From positions 62,001 through 126,000 of the forward strand of contig NZ_FRAC01000016.1 in assembly GCF_900142215.1 (NCBI RefSeq): 64,000 bases of DNA. The letters run 5' to 3'. Below, piece after piece: positions 26,845 through 35,434 of the stretch. The position numbers were made by a program, and so were the translations under genes. The notes beneath the pieces were generated by a model, which did no database searches, was not told where the DNA came from, and saw nothing but the letters and a program-made list of their open reading frames with translations. The stretch is from Anaerocolumna jejuensis DSM 15929. GTDB taxonomy: Bacteria; Bacillota; Clostridia; Lachnospirales; Lachnospiraceae. How positions within the stretch are numbered: position 1 is the stretch's first letter; each line of letters begins with the position of its first letter.

Positions 26845-27945
26845 ATGGAGTACAGAATCGGAAGAAGCAAGAAGAACCAGGGAAAAGAGGCAGTGAAGGA
26901 AGCGGTGGAAGGGCTTAAAAATCCCAAGTTGATACTATTTTTTTCAGAGACGGATAATTTCACCGAATATACCATTGAAATGAAAAGATTATTTCCCGAA
27001 AGCATAATAATCGGTTCCACCACTTTTGTGGGATTATGCAGGGAGGGAGCATATAAGGATACACTTCTGGTCCTTGGTATCGAGGAAGGAATCGAATGCT
27101 ATGGGGATGTACTGGAGGAAGTGGACAAATACCCCTTAAAATACATAGACCGTGTTATGAACTGCGTAAACCGGTTTAAAAATACGGAAAATACCGTATG
27201 CTTTGAAGTATCCTCGGCGCTGATCAGCAGCGAGGAACTGATTCTGTCCACCTTTAATTCCGTACTGATGGATAAAGGGATTCCTTTGTTCGGAGGTTCT
27301 GCCGGTGACCGCGGAAATGCGGAAAAGACGATGATATCCTTTAACGGAAAGGTAATGGAGAAAGCCTGCGCCTTTGTAGTTCTCAAGAACTTAGGCGGCG
27401 GCATCAGGCTGTACCGTGAAAATATCTACAAGCCCACAAATCATTATTTTACCGCTACAAAGGTGGATATCAGGAATCGCACTGTCTACGAATACGACTA
27501 TGAGCCGGCAGCACAGGTTATGGCAAAGGCTTTAAATACGGACATCAAAAACCTGCCCCAGTATCTGGACAGCTATCCCCTGGGAAGATTAATCGGCAGT
27601 GATATGTACATAACTGCTAACCAGGGCATTACGGACCATGGCGGCATGGCTTACCATGCCAGGGTCTATAATAATTCCCACATGGTGCTGCTGGAGCCCG
27701 ATGATTACAAAGAGGTATTAAGGAGAACCAGAGAGCAGGTAAAAAAGGATGTACCCAACCCCTCTCTTACCATTATGATACACTGCCTGGCCAGGTCCTT
27801 ACTTTTTGAAAAGGATGGTTACCTGAATGATTTTGCCAAAGAAATGGGCGGTACCCTCGGCAATTACGTTGGTTTTGCAGGTTACGGAGAACAGCTGAAC
27901 CAACAGCATTTCAACCAGACCATGGTTCTGGCTGTATTTGAATAA
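26845..27945 (+). CDS. FIST-domain sensor protein
   Basis: 366 residues. An N-terminal FIST domain (residues ~20-215, with IGSTTFVGLCREGAY and PLFGGSAGD) is followed by a FIST_C domain (about 225-345, ending GNYVGFAGYGEQ). FIST domains are predicted small-ligand, perhaps amino-acid, sensors that occur next to signalling proteins. No membrane segment. The ATG at 26845 has AGGAGG four bases upstream; the frame is open further 5' but that part contains the previous terminator. The next gene, 14 bases on, is a soluble chemoreceptor, so FIST probably supplies its sensory input. Confidence 0.88.
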   Translation: MEYRIGRSKKNQGKEAVKEAVEGLKNPKLILFFSETDNFTEYTIEMKRLFPESIIIGSTTFVGLCREGAYKDTLLVLGIEEGIECYGDVLEEVDKYPLKYIDRVMNCVNRFKNTENTVCFEVSSALISSEELILSTFNSVLMDKGIPLFGGSAGDRGNAEKTMISFNGKVMEKACAFVVLKNLGGGIRLYRENIYKPTNHYFTATKVDIRNRTVYEYDYEPAAQVMAKALNTDIKNLPQYLDSYPLGRLIGSDMYITANQGITDHGGMAYHARVYNNSHMVLLEPDDYKEVLRRTREQVKKDVPNPSLTIMIHCLARSLLFEKDGYLNDFAKEMGGTLGNYVGFAGYGEQLNQQHFNQTMVLAVFE

Positions 27946-27959
27946 GGGAGGGGATCGGG

Positions 27960-28991
27960 ATGAAATTATTTCAGAAGAACAGGAAAAGAGATGCTATAAA
28001 CACTGAAATTATAAATACTGATATCATAAACACAGATATCATAAATATAAAAGCAGCACATGATAAAGCAGCGCAAGGTAAAATAGCGGATGCCGGATTT
28101 GATTATAATAAATATCTAAATTATGGTGTTCTGCATATTGAAAGAAAAGTGGAAGAATTCATGAAGGAGGAGGTTGAGGTATCCCGTAATCTGGGATATA
28201 TCAATTCCAGTTTCACTGAGTTCGACAGTATCAATCATACCATAGCAAAAGTGAATTCGGATTTTGAGGAGTTCAGCAGGTATGCCGGCCAAATCAATGA
28301 AATCATGGAGAAATCCGATAAAGCCGTAGAGGAAGCGGAAAATAAAATGAATATACTGGCAGGGCAGATAGAAGGAACCTGCGGTAAGCTGAATTCCATA
28401 ACGGAAACCTTTCTTATGCTGAAAAAGGATTTTGACAGGATAAAAGATATGTCAAAGAGCATTACGGGCATAGCAAACAGCACAAATCTTTTGGCCCTGA
28501 ATGCTTCCATTGAAGCCGCCAGAGCTGGAGAGGCCGGCAAGGGCTTTTCTGTTGTGGCAGATAGGATAAGGGAATTGTCAGCCTCTACGGCAGGCCTTGT
28601 AAAAGGAATCGATGAAAGCGTAAATTCTCTGTATCAGAGCATTGAAGCATTAAGCCGTGAGATAGAGGTATCCAAAAGCTCCATACAGGAGAACCTTTTA
28701 TACGCAGAAAATGTCCGTGAGAATTTCAAACAGGTTTCGGACTGTACCGATGAGGTAAAGAACTTTAGCAGGCAGATTACAACGGGCATTGAAAATACCA
28801 GTAAAGACATTAACGGAACGGCAAAGGGTGTTCATTCCATTGTGAGCCTTATAACCTCCTTTGGGGATAAGCTGGCTGAATTAAATATAAAAATGAGCAA
28901 AAAATCCATTATCATTAGCGAAATCATAGATTTCCTGCAGCAGCTGGAAAATATGCTGAAGGATACCCTGCAAAAAGAGAAGCCATTGTAA
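27960..28991 (+). CDS. Soluble methyl-accepting chemotaxis protein
   Basis: 343 residues, no membrane helix. Residues ~13-32 hold four pentads close to INTDI, encoded by a 15-bp tandem repeat (27996-28055). A coiled coil leads to the conserved receptor tip around residues 165-205 (STNLLALNASIEAARAGEAGKGFSVVADRIREL), which contacts CheA and CheW. It lacks a sensory domain of its own and should take its signal from the adjacent FIST protein. GGGAGGGGAT precedes the ATG. Confidence 0.9.
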   Translation: MKLFQKNRKRDAINTEIINTDIINTDIINIKAAHDKAAQGKIADAGFDYNKYLNYGVLHIERKVEEFMKEEVEVSRNLGYINSSFTEFDSINHTIAKVNSDFEEFSRYAGQINEIMEKSDKAVEEAENKMNILAGQIEGTCGKLNSITETFLMLKKDFDRIKDMSKSITGIANSTNLLALNASIEAARAGEAGKGFSVVADRIRELSASTAGLVKGIDESVNSLYQSIEALSREIEVSKSSIQENLLYAENVRENFKQVSDCTDEVKNFSRQITTGIENTSKDINGTAKGVHSIVSLITSFGDKLAELNIKMSKKSIIISEIIDFLQQLENMLKDTLQKEKPL

Positions 28992-29041
28992 GCTGCCATA
29001 TCAGGAAAGATAAAGCTATTTTATAGAAGAAATTACAAAAT

Positions 29042-29068
29042 TCAGGAATTGGATTATTTTGCCGATAT
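29042..29068 (+). promoter_or_regulatory. Possible sigma-D (flagellar) promoter
   Basis: GCCGATAT (29061-29068) matches the sigma-28 -10 box at seven of eight positions. The -35 part (TCAG at 29042) is poor. The downstream gene follows two chemotaxis-type genes. Confidence 0.3.
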
Positions 29069-29234
29069 ATTCATATAGAAAGGTATACGAAGAAGTATAT
29101 CAGTATCTCCGGGAGTTGAACAGATAGTTAGATGGTATTTGTAAACTCGGTAACTCTCATAATTAAGTCATTAAGTGATGGTATGAAGCACCTTATACAC
29201 GCAGCAGTGTAGTGGGAGCGGAAAAGAGGTAGGT

Positions 29235-29783
29235 ATGAATATAAGCTTAAAACCCTATAAAGACTATAAATCAGCAGAAGTAAAAAGTTCCAGAAGCACT
29301 ATAAAAGAGGCCTTGGACAAGTACCGGGAAACCTTACAGGCTTCTCAGGCCAAAACGAAAGAGGCGAACAAAGACTATGAAGACAGGATTTATCAAAAGC
29401 TCAATGCAGGTAAAAGGTTAACTTCAAATGAGTTGGATTATCTTAGGACCAACAATCCTGAAATGTATATGAAGGCTATACGGCTCCAGATGAAACGGGA
29501 TGCGGTCGAAAGCTGCCTGAAAAATTGTAAATCCAAGAAGGAAGTAGAAGATGTAGCAGGCTTACAGCTGGGAGCGATCAGTGAGAAGGACCCAGACCGG
29601 GAAGCTATGATAAATACGGTGAACGAGGCCATAAAGGAATTTAAGAAAACCGATCAATATAAGCGCCTTCCGGAAGATATCAAAGAAGAGGAAAAGGGGC
29701 AGGATAAACAGAAATCGGATGGATATGATTATCAGGGCGGTTTACTGAACAGTAATATCAGGGATTTTGATATTAAGTTGTAA
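29235..29783 (+). CDS. Hypothetical protein, charged and helical
   Basis: 182 residues, not recognised. It has no signal peptide or membrane segment and is rich in Lys, Glu and Asp. Residues 15-60 look coiled-coil prone; LTSNELDYLRTNNPEMYMKA is a compact helical stretch. The C-terminal part is hydrophilic and probably disordered. A ribosome site (AAAGAGGTAGGT) precedes the ATG, and two terminators follow the stop. Position after the FIST/MCP pair and a possible flagellar promoter hint at a motility link, but this is inference. Confidence 0.75.
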   Translation: MNISLKPYKDYKSAEVKSSRSTIKEALDKYRETLQASQAKTKEANKDYEDRIYQKLNAGKRLTSNELDYLRTNNPEMYMKAIRLQMKRDAVESCLKNCKSKKEVEDVAGLQLGAISEKDPDREAMINTVNEAIKEFKKTDQYKRLPEDIKEEEKGQDKQKSDGYDYQGGLLNSNIRDFDIKL

Positions 29784-29805
29784 GAGGATACTGTAAATAT
29801 CTGAT

Positions 29806-29831
29806 TACCCTTCGGCTCAGGCGAAGGGGTA
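29806..29831 (+). terminator. Hairpin after the hypothetical gene
   Basis: TACCCTTCG pairs with CGAAGGGGTA (one bulged G). The T-rich tail is weak; probably an auxiliary terminator. Confidence 0.45.
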
Positions 29832-29877
29832 CTTGTTTTCGGACCTTTTTCTAAACATTATGATTAATCAGGGTATT

Positions 29878-29927
29878 ACCTTCAATTGACAAATTATTTA
29901 GGTGATTTGTTTATTGAAGGTTTTTTT
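29878..29927 (+). terminator. Rho-independent terminator
   Basis: ACCTTCAAT (29878-29886) pairs with ATTGAAGGT (29913-29921), with a second inner stem ACAAAT/ATTTGT, followed by seven T residues. Confidence 0.8.
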
Positions 29928-29976
29928 ATTTATAAAATGTTTATATAAAGATATTTATATACCAAAAGAGAATACC

Positions 29977-30004
29977 TTGACAGTGGAAAAATTGGACTTA
30001 TAAT
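29977..30004 (+). promoter_or_regulatory. Promoter of the potassium channel gene
   Basis: TTGACA (29977-29982), 16-bp spacer, TATAAT (29999-30004). Confidence 0.75.
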
Positions 30005-30013
30005 ATAGGCAAA

Positions 30014-30059
30014 GAGATTTCGCTAAGACTGTTAAATACAGCGCTTAACCGAATTTCTC
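30014..30059 (+). promoter_or_regulatory. Structured 5' leader of the channel gene
   Basis: A long imperfect hairpin of four short stems: GAGA/TCTC, TTCG/CGAA, TAAG/CTTA and CTGT/ACAG. It fills nearly the whole leader between the predicted transcript start (about 30011) and the AAGGAGG at 30071. It does not match the c-di-AMP riboswitch consensus that I know. Confidence 0.4.
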
Positions 30060-30084
30060 CGTTCTATATAAAGGAGGAATGCCA

Positions 30085-30888
30085 TTGGAGAAAAAGGGTA
30101 ATGTAGGTGAGCAGGCAGCAGCAAAAAATCCACCGATAAAACCTGTAAACAAGAATAAGAAAAAGAATAAAAAGAAAAGAAGATTAATTTATGAATATTT
30201 TATCTGTGTCCTTGCATTAGTTGGAACCGGACTTGCAGTTATTGATATAACCAGAGGATTAACTTACTGGCAAAGTTGGATGGACTGGACAATTTTAGGT
30301 ATCTTAACCGTCGATTATTTTGTACGGCTGGTTCTTGCCAAAGACAAAAAAGTATTTTTTCGGGAGAATATATTTCACTTAATAGCAATCATCCCTTTTC
30401 ATTCTGCCTTTCGGATTTTCCGCGCCGCTTCTTTAGCGAAGCTTTTAAGTCTTAGCATTGTGGGGGCTTTTCCCCGTAAGGCTTTTCGGAAGGTTAAAGT
30501 TTTCATAAACACCAATGGGCTGAAGAATGTCATTATCCTTACTGCTCTGGCTATTTTTCTTGGTGCCGTTGGTATCATGTATACAGAAAAGATGTCCTTT
30601 GAGGACGGTTTGTGGTGGGCTTTCGTAACGGCCACTACGGTAGGGTACGGAGATTTGTCCCCCTCTACCGATCTGGGCAGAATTATTGCGGCGGTGCTGA
30701 TGATATTTGGTATCGGCTTGATTGGTTCCATTACCAGTACCATAACCAGTTATTTTCTAAGAGCTAATAACAAAGGAGTAAAGGAAGAAACCCTGGAAAT
30801 GATAAAGGGCAGGATTGATAACATATCAAGCTTGTCCGATGAGGAAATTGATTCTATCTGTAAGATATTAAAGACCTTAAATAAATAA
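30085..30888 (+). CDS. Voltage-gated-like potassium channel
   Basis: About 267 residues. A Lys-rich cytosolic N-terminus precedes membrane helices near residues 35-55 and 63-83, an Arg-containing S4-like segment (FHSAFRIFRAASLAK), a helix at about 150-170, the pore with selectivity filter TTVGYGD, and the last helix. A cytosolic coiled tail follows. It conducts K+ across the inner membrane. AAGGAGG lies one base from the ATG at 30079, too close, but seven bases from the TTG at 30085, so TTG is the likelier start. Confidence 0.88.
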   Translation: MEKKGNVGEQAAAKNPPIKPVNKNKKKNKKKRRLIYEYFICVLALVGTGLAVIDITRGLTYWQSWMDWTILGILTVDYFVRLVLAKDKKVFFRENIFHLIAIIPFHSAFRIFRAASLAKLLSLSIVGAFPRKAFRKVKVFINTNGLKNVIILTALAIFLGAVGIMYTEKMSFEDGLWWAFVTATTVGYGDLSPSTDLGRIIAAVLMIFGIGLIGSITSTITSYFLRANNKGVKEETLEMIKGRIDNISSLSDEEIDSICKILKTLNK

Positions 30889-30947
30889 ATTCTGCCGGAA
30901 CATTATTTAACTGGATACATGAAACAGACACAAAAGGGGAGTGGAAG

Positions 30948-31403
30948 ATGGACAGAAGCGAAAGGGCCGTATTTACTAATATGTGCATGATTTACGATAA
31001 TAATGGGAAGGTATTAGTCCAGGACAGAAAAGACCCGGAATGGGGCGGAATTACATTTCCGGGAGGACATGTTGAAAAAGAGGAATCCTTTACAGATGCT
31101 GTTATAAGGGAAGTTTATGAAGAAACAGGTTTAACGGTGTTTCATCCCCAGTTATGCGGCATTAAACAGTTTATGCAATCTGACGGCTCACGGTATGTTG
31201 TTTTGTTCTATAAGACAAATAAATATATGGGTGATATTGTTTCTTCGGAGGAAGGAGATATTTACTGGACCAGGCTGGAGGAATTAAAGGATAAAAAGCT
31301 GGCAGATGGAATGGATAGAATGTTACAGGTATTTCTGGAAGAGGATATCAGTGAGCTTTATTGGTATAAGGCTGACGGCCTTTGGAAGAATGAATTAAAA
31401 TAG
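30948..31403 (+). CDS. Nudix hydrolase (MutT-like)
   Basis: 151 residues. The Nudix box is complete: GGHVEKEESFTDAVIREVYEETGL fits GX5EX7REUXEEXGU at residues ~39-61. The preceding sequence WGGITFPGG is typical of 8-oxo-dGTP or (d)NTP diphosphatases. It cleaves a nucleoside diphosphate linked to another group, using Mg2+ bound by the box glutamates. GGGGAGTGGAAG precedes the ATG. No functional link to its neighbours is evident. Confidence 0.9.
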   Translation: MDRSERAVFTNMCMIYDNNGKVLVQDRKDPEWGGITFPGGHVEKEESFTDAVIREVYEETGLTVFHPQLCGIKQFMQSDGSRYVVLFYKTNKYMGDIVSSEEGDIYWTRLEELKDKKLADGMDRMLQVFLEEDISELYWYKADGLWKNELK

Positions 31404-31458
31404 CTGAATTTAGAATAATGAATTAAAAATAAATGAATTAAAATAAAAGATATTAAAG

Positions 31459-31495
31459 GTGCAGGAGTCCCCTCTAAGGAGGGGATTTTCCTGCA
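31459..31495. terminator. Hairpin between convergent genes
   Basis: Nested stems TGCAGGA/TCCTGCA and TCCCCTC/GAGGGGA with short loop, no long T-run. It separates the Nudix gene from the end of the minus-strand maltose operon. Confidence 0.55.
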
Positions 31496-31515
31496 TTGCA
31501 ATTCTTGGAATAAAA

Positions 31516-33816
31516 TTATTGTACCAGTATAACTATTTCTTTATCTAGGCTATAATCATTTCCATAAACCGATAAGGTGACTGCATTCCCATTCTCATTT
31601 TTAATGGCTACCTTGGCTTTCGTAATGGTTACCTTCAGCAAGCTTTCCCTGAACTTGATCTTGAAGGAAAAAGACTTCCAGGTGTCCGGTATGATAGGGT
31701 CAAAGTGCAGCTTTTCCTTTACCACCCTCATTCCGCCAAAGCCTTCCACCACTGACATCCAGGTTCCGGCCATACTTGTTATATGGCAGCCGTCTTCCGT
31801 ATCATTATTGTAATTGTCTAGGTCCAGCCGGGCAGTTTTCAGATACATTTCATAGGCTTTATCCTTATCTTTCAGCTTTGCCGCCAGGATTGCATGAATA
31901 CAGGGAGAAAGGGAGGATTCATGAACGGTTCTCGGTTCATAGAAATTAAAATTCCTCCGCAGGGTATCCAGGTCATATTTATCCTGCAGGAAATACAGCC
32001 CCTGCAGAACATCGGCCTGTTTAATAAAACAAGAACGCAGGATTCTGTCCCAGGACCAATGCTGGTTTAAGGGAAGGTTCTCCTTCTTCAGCTCCTTTAC
32101 CAGGCACTGTTCCTTATCTAAATATCCGTCCTGCTGCAGAAATATATTTCTTTCCTCATCCACCGGATAATACATGCGCTTTATGATATCCATCCACTTG
32201 CTTATTTCTGTTTCCCTTAAGCCTGATTTGTCTTCCAGGTTTTTATAAGCGGGATAGTCCTTTTCTTTCATCCAGCTGATCACTTCCAGGGTATATTCCA
32301 GGGTCCAGGAAGCTATGCGGTTGGTATACCAGTTGTTATTTACATTGTTTTCATATTCATTAGGGCCTGTTACGCCTAAGATTACATAGCTGTTCTTACT
32401 CTCTGAAAAATTGACTCTTTCTTCCCAGAACCTTGAAAGCTCCAGGAGGACCTTAAGACCATACTCCTTCAGATAGTCCCAATCCCCCGTATAATTTACG
32501 TAATTATAGACAGCATAGGCAATGGCACCGTTCCGGTGAATTTCCTCAAAGGTTATTTCCCATTCATTATGGCATTCTTCTCCGTTCATTGTGACCATTG
32601 GATATAAGGCTCCCTTTGAGAAGCCCAGCTTGGCAGCATTTTCTCTGGCCTTCTCCAGCTGCTTATAGCGGTAAATCAGTAGATTTCTGGAGATTTTCTG
32701 GTCTGCGGTACTTAAATAGAAGGGCAGGCAATAGGCTTCCGTATCCCAGTAGGTGCTTCCGCCGTACTTTTCTCCCGTAAACCCCTTGGGGCCGATGTTC
32801 AGCCTTGCATCTTCGCCCGTATAGGTCTGGTTTAACTGGAAGATGTTAAACCTTATGGCCTGCTGGGCTGATAGGTCTCCTTCAATAACAATATCGCTCT
32901 CCTTCCATTTCTTATGCCAGGCGGCTGAATGCTCCTGAAGCATGGCATCAAAGCCTTTTTGACTGATTTCCTCCAGCCGGGTCCTGCCATAGGGTATCAG
33001 CTCATCTCTGGCCTTATCCCGGGAGGTAACATTAATAACATATTTATATAATACGGTCTCTTCGGATTGTTTTAACCTTAAGCTTATGTTACAGCCCACA
33101 TATTTGTCCTTTTCAACCGGCTCTGTGCTGCACTGGATTTTCTTACCACCCTGGAGGATGTCATATTTCATCAGGGAGCCTGCATGAAAGTCCAGCTTCC
33201 TGGTCTTCACGGTTAAGGCTGCACCGTCCACGCTGTTTTCCTTATATATCTCTTCCCAGAACTTTTCATCATAATTGGAGTCCGTATTTTTTATGTCTCC
33301 GTCCAGATAAGGTGTAATAAGGCATTCTCCGTCAAAATTCAGAGGGGTGACGGAATACCGGATAAGCCCGGCTTCCTTTACGGCCATACTGACAAATCTT
33401 TTGGCATCTATCCGGATTTCCTTTTGACCGGACAGTCTTGCAATTAAAGTCCTTTGAAGATAGCCGTCCTTCATATTTAACACACGGCGGAATTCCTTTA
33501 CCTCACATTTTGCCAGATCCAGAGTTTCTCCGTCAATGATTACGTTAATGCCAATCCAATTGGCAGCATTCAGTACCTTTGCAAAATACTCCGGATATCC
33601 GTTTTTCCACCAGCCGACCTTGGTTTTGTCGGTATAGTAAACACCTGCCATATAACTGCCCTGAAGGGATTCTCCGCTATACTGCTCCTCAAAGTTGGCT
33701 CTTTGTCCCATGTGCCCGTTTCCAATACTGAAAATGCTTTCCGACAGCAGCTGGTCCTCCGGATGAAAGCCTTCCTCAATAATATTCCATTCGTCTGTTT
33801 TAATATACTGTTTCAT
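31516..33816 (-). CDS. Maltose phosphorylase, GH65
   Basis: 766 residues, the family's length. The N-terminal beta-sandwich is followed by the (alpha/alpha)6 barrel with GPNEYENNVNNNWYTNR; Glu487 is the predicted general acid and has the same number as in known maltose phosphorylases. The C-terminal jelly-roll closes the fold. It splits maltose with phosphate into glucose and beta-glucose 1-phosphate in the cytoplasm. The gene overlaps the end of the beta-phosphoglucomutase gene by 17 bases, and that enzyme consumes its product. Other GH65 members act on kojibiose, nigerose or trehalose, but the maltose operon setting and the motif favour maltose. Confidence 0.92.
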   Translation of the reverse strand: MKQYIKTDEWNIIEEGFHPEDQLLSESIFSIGNGHMGQRANFEEQYSGESLQGSYMAGVYYTDKTKVGWWKNGYPEYFAKVLNAANWIGINVIIDGETLDLAKCEVKEFRRVLNMKDGYLQRTLIARLSGQKEIRIDAKRFVSMAVKEAGLIRYSVTPLNFDGECLITPYLDGDIKNTDSNYDEKFWEEIYKENSVDGAALTVKTRKLDFHAGSLMKYDILQGGKKIQCSTEPVEKDKYVGCNISLRLKQSEETVLYKYVINVTSRDKARDELIPYGRTRLEEISQKGFDAMLQEHSAAWHKKWKESDIVIEGDLSAQQAIRFNIFQLNQTYTGEDARLNIGPKGFTGEKYGGSTYWDTEAYCLPFYLSTADQKISRNLLIYRYKQLEKARENAAKLGFSKGALYPMVTMNGEECHNEWEITFEEIHRNGAIAYAVYNYVNYTGDWDYLKEYGLKVLLELSRFWEERVNFSESKNSYVILGVTGPNEYENNVNNNWYTNRIASWTLEYTLEVISWMKEKDYPAYKNLEDKSGLRETEISKWMDIIKRMYYPVDEERNIFLQQDGYLDKEQCLVKELKKENLPLNQHWSWDRILRSCFIKQADVLQGLYFLQDKYDLDTLRRNFNFYEPRTVHESSLSPCIHAILAAKLKDKDKAYEMYLKTARLDLDNYNNDTEDGCHITSMAGTWMSVVEGFGGMRVVKEKLHFDPIIPDTWKSFSFKIKFRESLLKVTITKAKVAIKNENGNAVTLSVYGNDYSLDKEIVILVQ

Positions 33817-34489
33817 ATGAAGTCCCCTTGGTATGAAATAAGTTGTTTAATGTATCTATTGAGATGTCCTTTAGTGCAGGAACTACGATATCTGCCTGAT
33901 TCAGCCAGGCGGGATTTCCGATTCCCACACTGTGCATGCCTGCCTTTACTGCGGCTGCTATACCGGCCCTGGCATCTTCAAATACCACACACTCCTCCGG
34001 TTTTACCTTAAGCTGGCTGGCCGCCAGCAGAAAGACCTGAGGGTCAGGCTTGGCCTTGGTTATATTATTGCCGTCCACAATGGCATCGAATTGTGAAAGC
34101 AGATTTGTGTTCCTTAATATCGTCTCTGCATTTTTACTGGCAGAGCCCAGGGCAGTCTTAATACCATTGCTTTTAAGCTCCTTTAAAAGACTGGCAGCTC
34201 CGGGAAGGATTTCATCAGCCGTCATTTTTTCGATATATTCGCAATACCAGCGGTTCTTTTTATCCGCCAGCTTAAGCTTGGCAGCCTCATCAAAGACCAG
34301 GCCGCCCTCCGCCAGAAGTATTTCAAGGGACTGCATTCTGCTGATACCCTTCAGCCCTTCATTCTGCTCCTGGGTAAAATCAAATCCAAGCTCCAGGGCA
34401 AGCCTTTTCCAGGCCATATAATGGTATACGGCCGTATCTACCAGTACGCCGTCCAAATCGAATATACATGCTTTTATTAAATTATTCAA
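33800..34489 (-). CDS. pgmB: Beta-phosphoglucomutase
   Basis: 229 residues, HAD superfamily. Motif I FDLDGVLVDT gives nucleophile Asp11 and acid/base Asp13; a four-helix cap with the segment TAVYHYMAWKRLA follows, then LGSASKNA (motif II Ser), Lys in ITKAKPDPQVF and FEDARAGIAA. It converts beta-glucose 1-phosphate to glucose 6-phosphate. It is placed immediately before the maltose phosphorylase gene, with a 17-base overlap. This is the classical pairing for phosphorolytic maltose use. Confidence 0.94.
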   Translation of the reverse strand: MNNLIKACIFDLDGVLVDTAVYHYMAWKRLALELGFDFTQEQNEGLKGISRMQSLEILLAEGGLVFDEAAKLKLADKKNRWYCEYIEKMTADEILPGAASLLKELKSNGIKTALGSASKNAETILRNTNLLSQFDAIVDGNNITKAKPDPQVFLLAASQLKVKPEECVVFEDARAGIAAAVKAGMHSVGIGNPAWLNQADIVVPALKDISIDTLNNLFHTKGTSYETVY

Positions 34490-34578
34490 AGTAACTCCTA
34501 TCTATGCACACTGTAAGCCTGTTTACACTACTGTTTATAAAGTAAAAATCAGCGAAATACAGCAGGTGGCTTTATCTG

Positions 34579-35418
34579 TCAGCCCTTCACTCCGCCGGTG
34601 GTTATGCCTGTTACAAAATATTTCTGGAAGGAAATGAATACAATCAATATCGGAATAAGGCTTAAGGCCGATAAAGCAAAAACATATCCCCACTGGGTGA
34701 ACTGATGCTCTCCAAAGAAGCCGGAAATGGCAATAGGCAGGGTACGCTTTATGTTATCGTTAATGACCGTATTGGCCCAGGGGAATTCTTCCCATGCCGT
34801 TAAAAAATTAAAAATGGAAATAGAGGCAATACCGGGCTTTGCCAAGGGAAGGATGATTTGAAAAAACACCGTCAGGATACTGCCGCCATCCATGTGGACC
34901 GCCTCATCAAATTCCCTGGGGATATTCTCCACAAAGCCTTTTATCATAAAGGTCGAGTAGGGAATTACCCAGGCTACATAAAAAGGAACCAGCCCCAGAA
35001 GCTTGTTGATCACATTCAATTTAACGGCAAGTTCGTATTGGGGTACGATTAAGGTCATACCGGGTACAATCATTGTCAGTATAATGAAGGAAAAGAGAAC
35101 ATTTCTCCCAAAGAACTGAAACCTGCCGATGCAAAAGCCCAAAGCGGAAGCCGCAATAGCCGCAATAGATACCGTCAAAATGGAAATCAGGACACTGTTG
35201 AGAAAATTCATATAAAATTTCCCCTGATTAATAATATAAACATAGTTCTCCAGTGTAATTGATTTTAAAGTTGGAAAAAATTTCGGAGGATATTCATACA
35301 ATGCCCCGTTAGGCTTTAAAGAGGTACTGATCAGGTATATCATGGGCAGTGTAAACAGGATTGCAAATGCAATCAGAACCAGATACAGTACTATTTGTAA
35401 TGCAGTATTCTTTTTCAT
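34579..35418 (-). CDS. Maltodextrin ABC permease, MalG type
   Basis: 279 residues with about six membrane helices. The EAA coupling loop is REFDEAVHMDGGSILTVFFQIILPLAKPG. The tail FQKYFVTGITTGGVKG is the standard MalG C-terminus. It pairs with the MalF-type permease 16 bases upstream. No ATPase gene accompanies it, so a shared sugar ATPase encoded elsewhere must power it. Confidence 0.93.
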   Translation of the reverse strand: MKKNTALQIVLYLVLIAFAILFTLPMIYLISTSLKPNGALYEYPPKFFPTLKSITLENYVYIINQGKFYMNFLNSVLISILTVSIAAIAASALGFCIGRFQFFGRNVLFSFIILTMIVPGMTLIVPQYELAVKLNVINKLLGLVPFYVAWVIPYSTFMIKGFVENIPREFDEAVHMDGGSILTVFFQIILPLAKPGIASISIFNFLTAWEEFPWANTVINDNIKRTLPIAISGFFGEHQFTQWGYVFALSALSLIPILIVFISFQKYFVTGITTGGVKG

Positions 35419-35434
35419 TTGACATTCACCTCCG

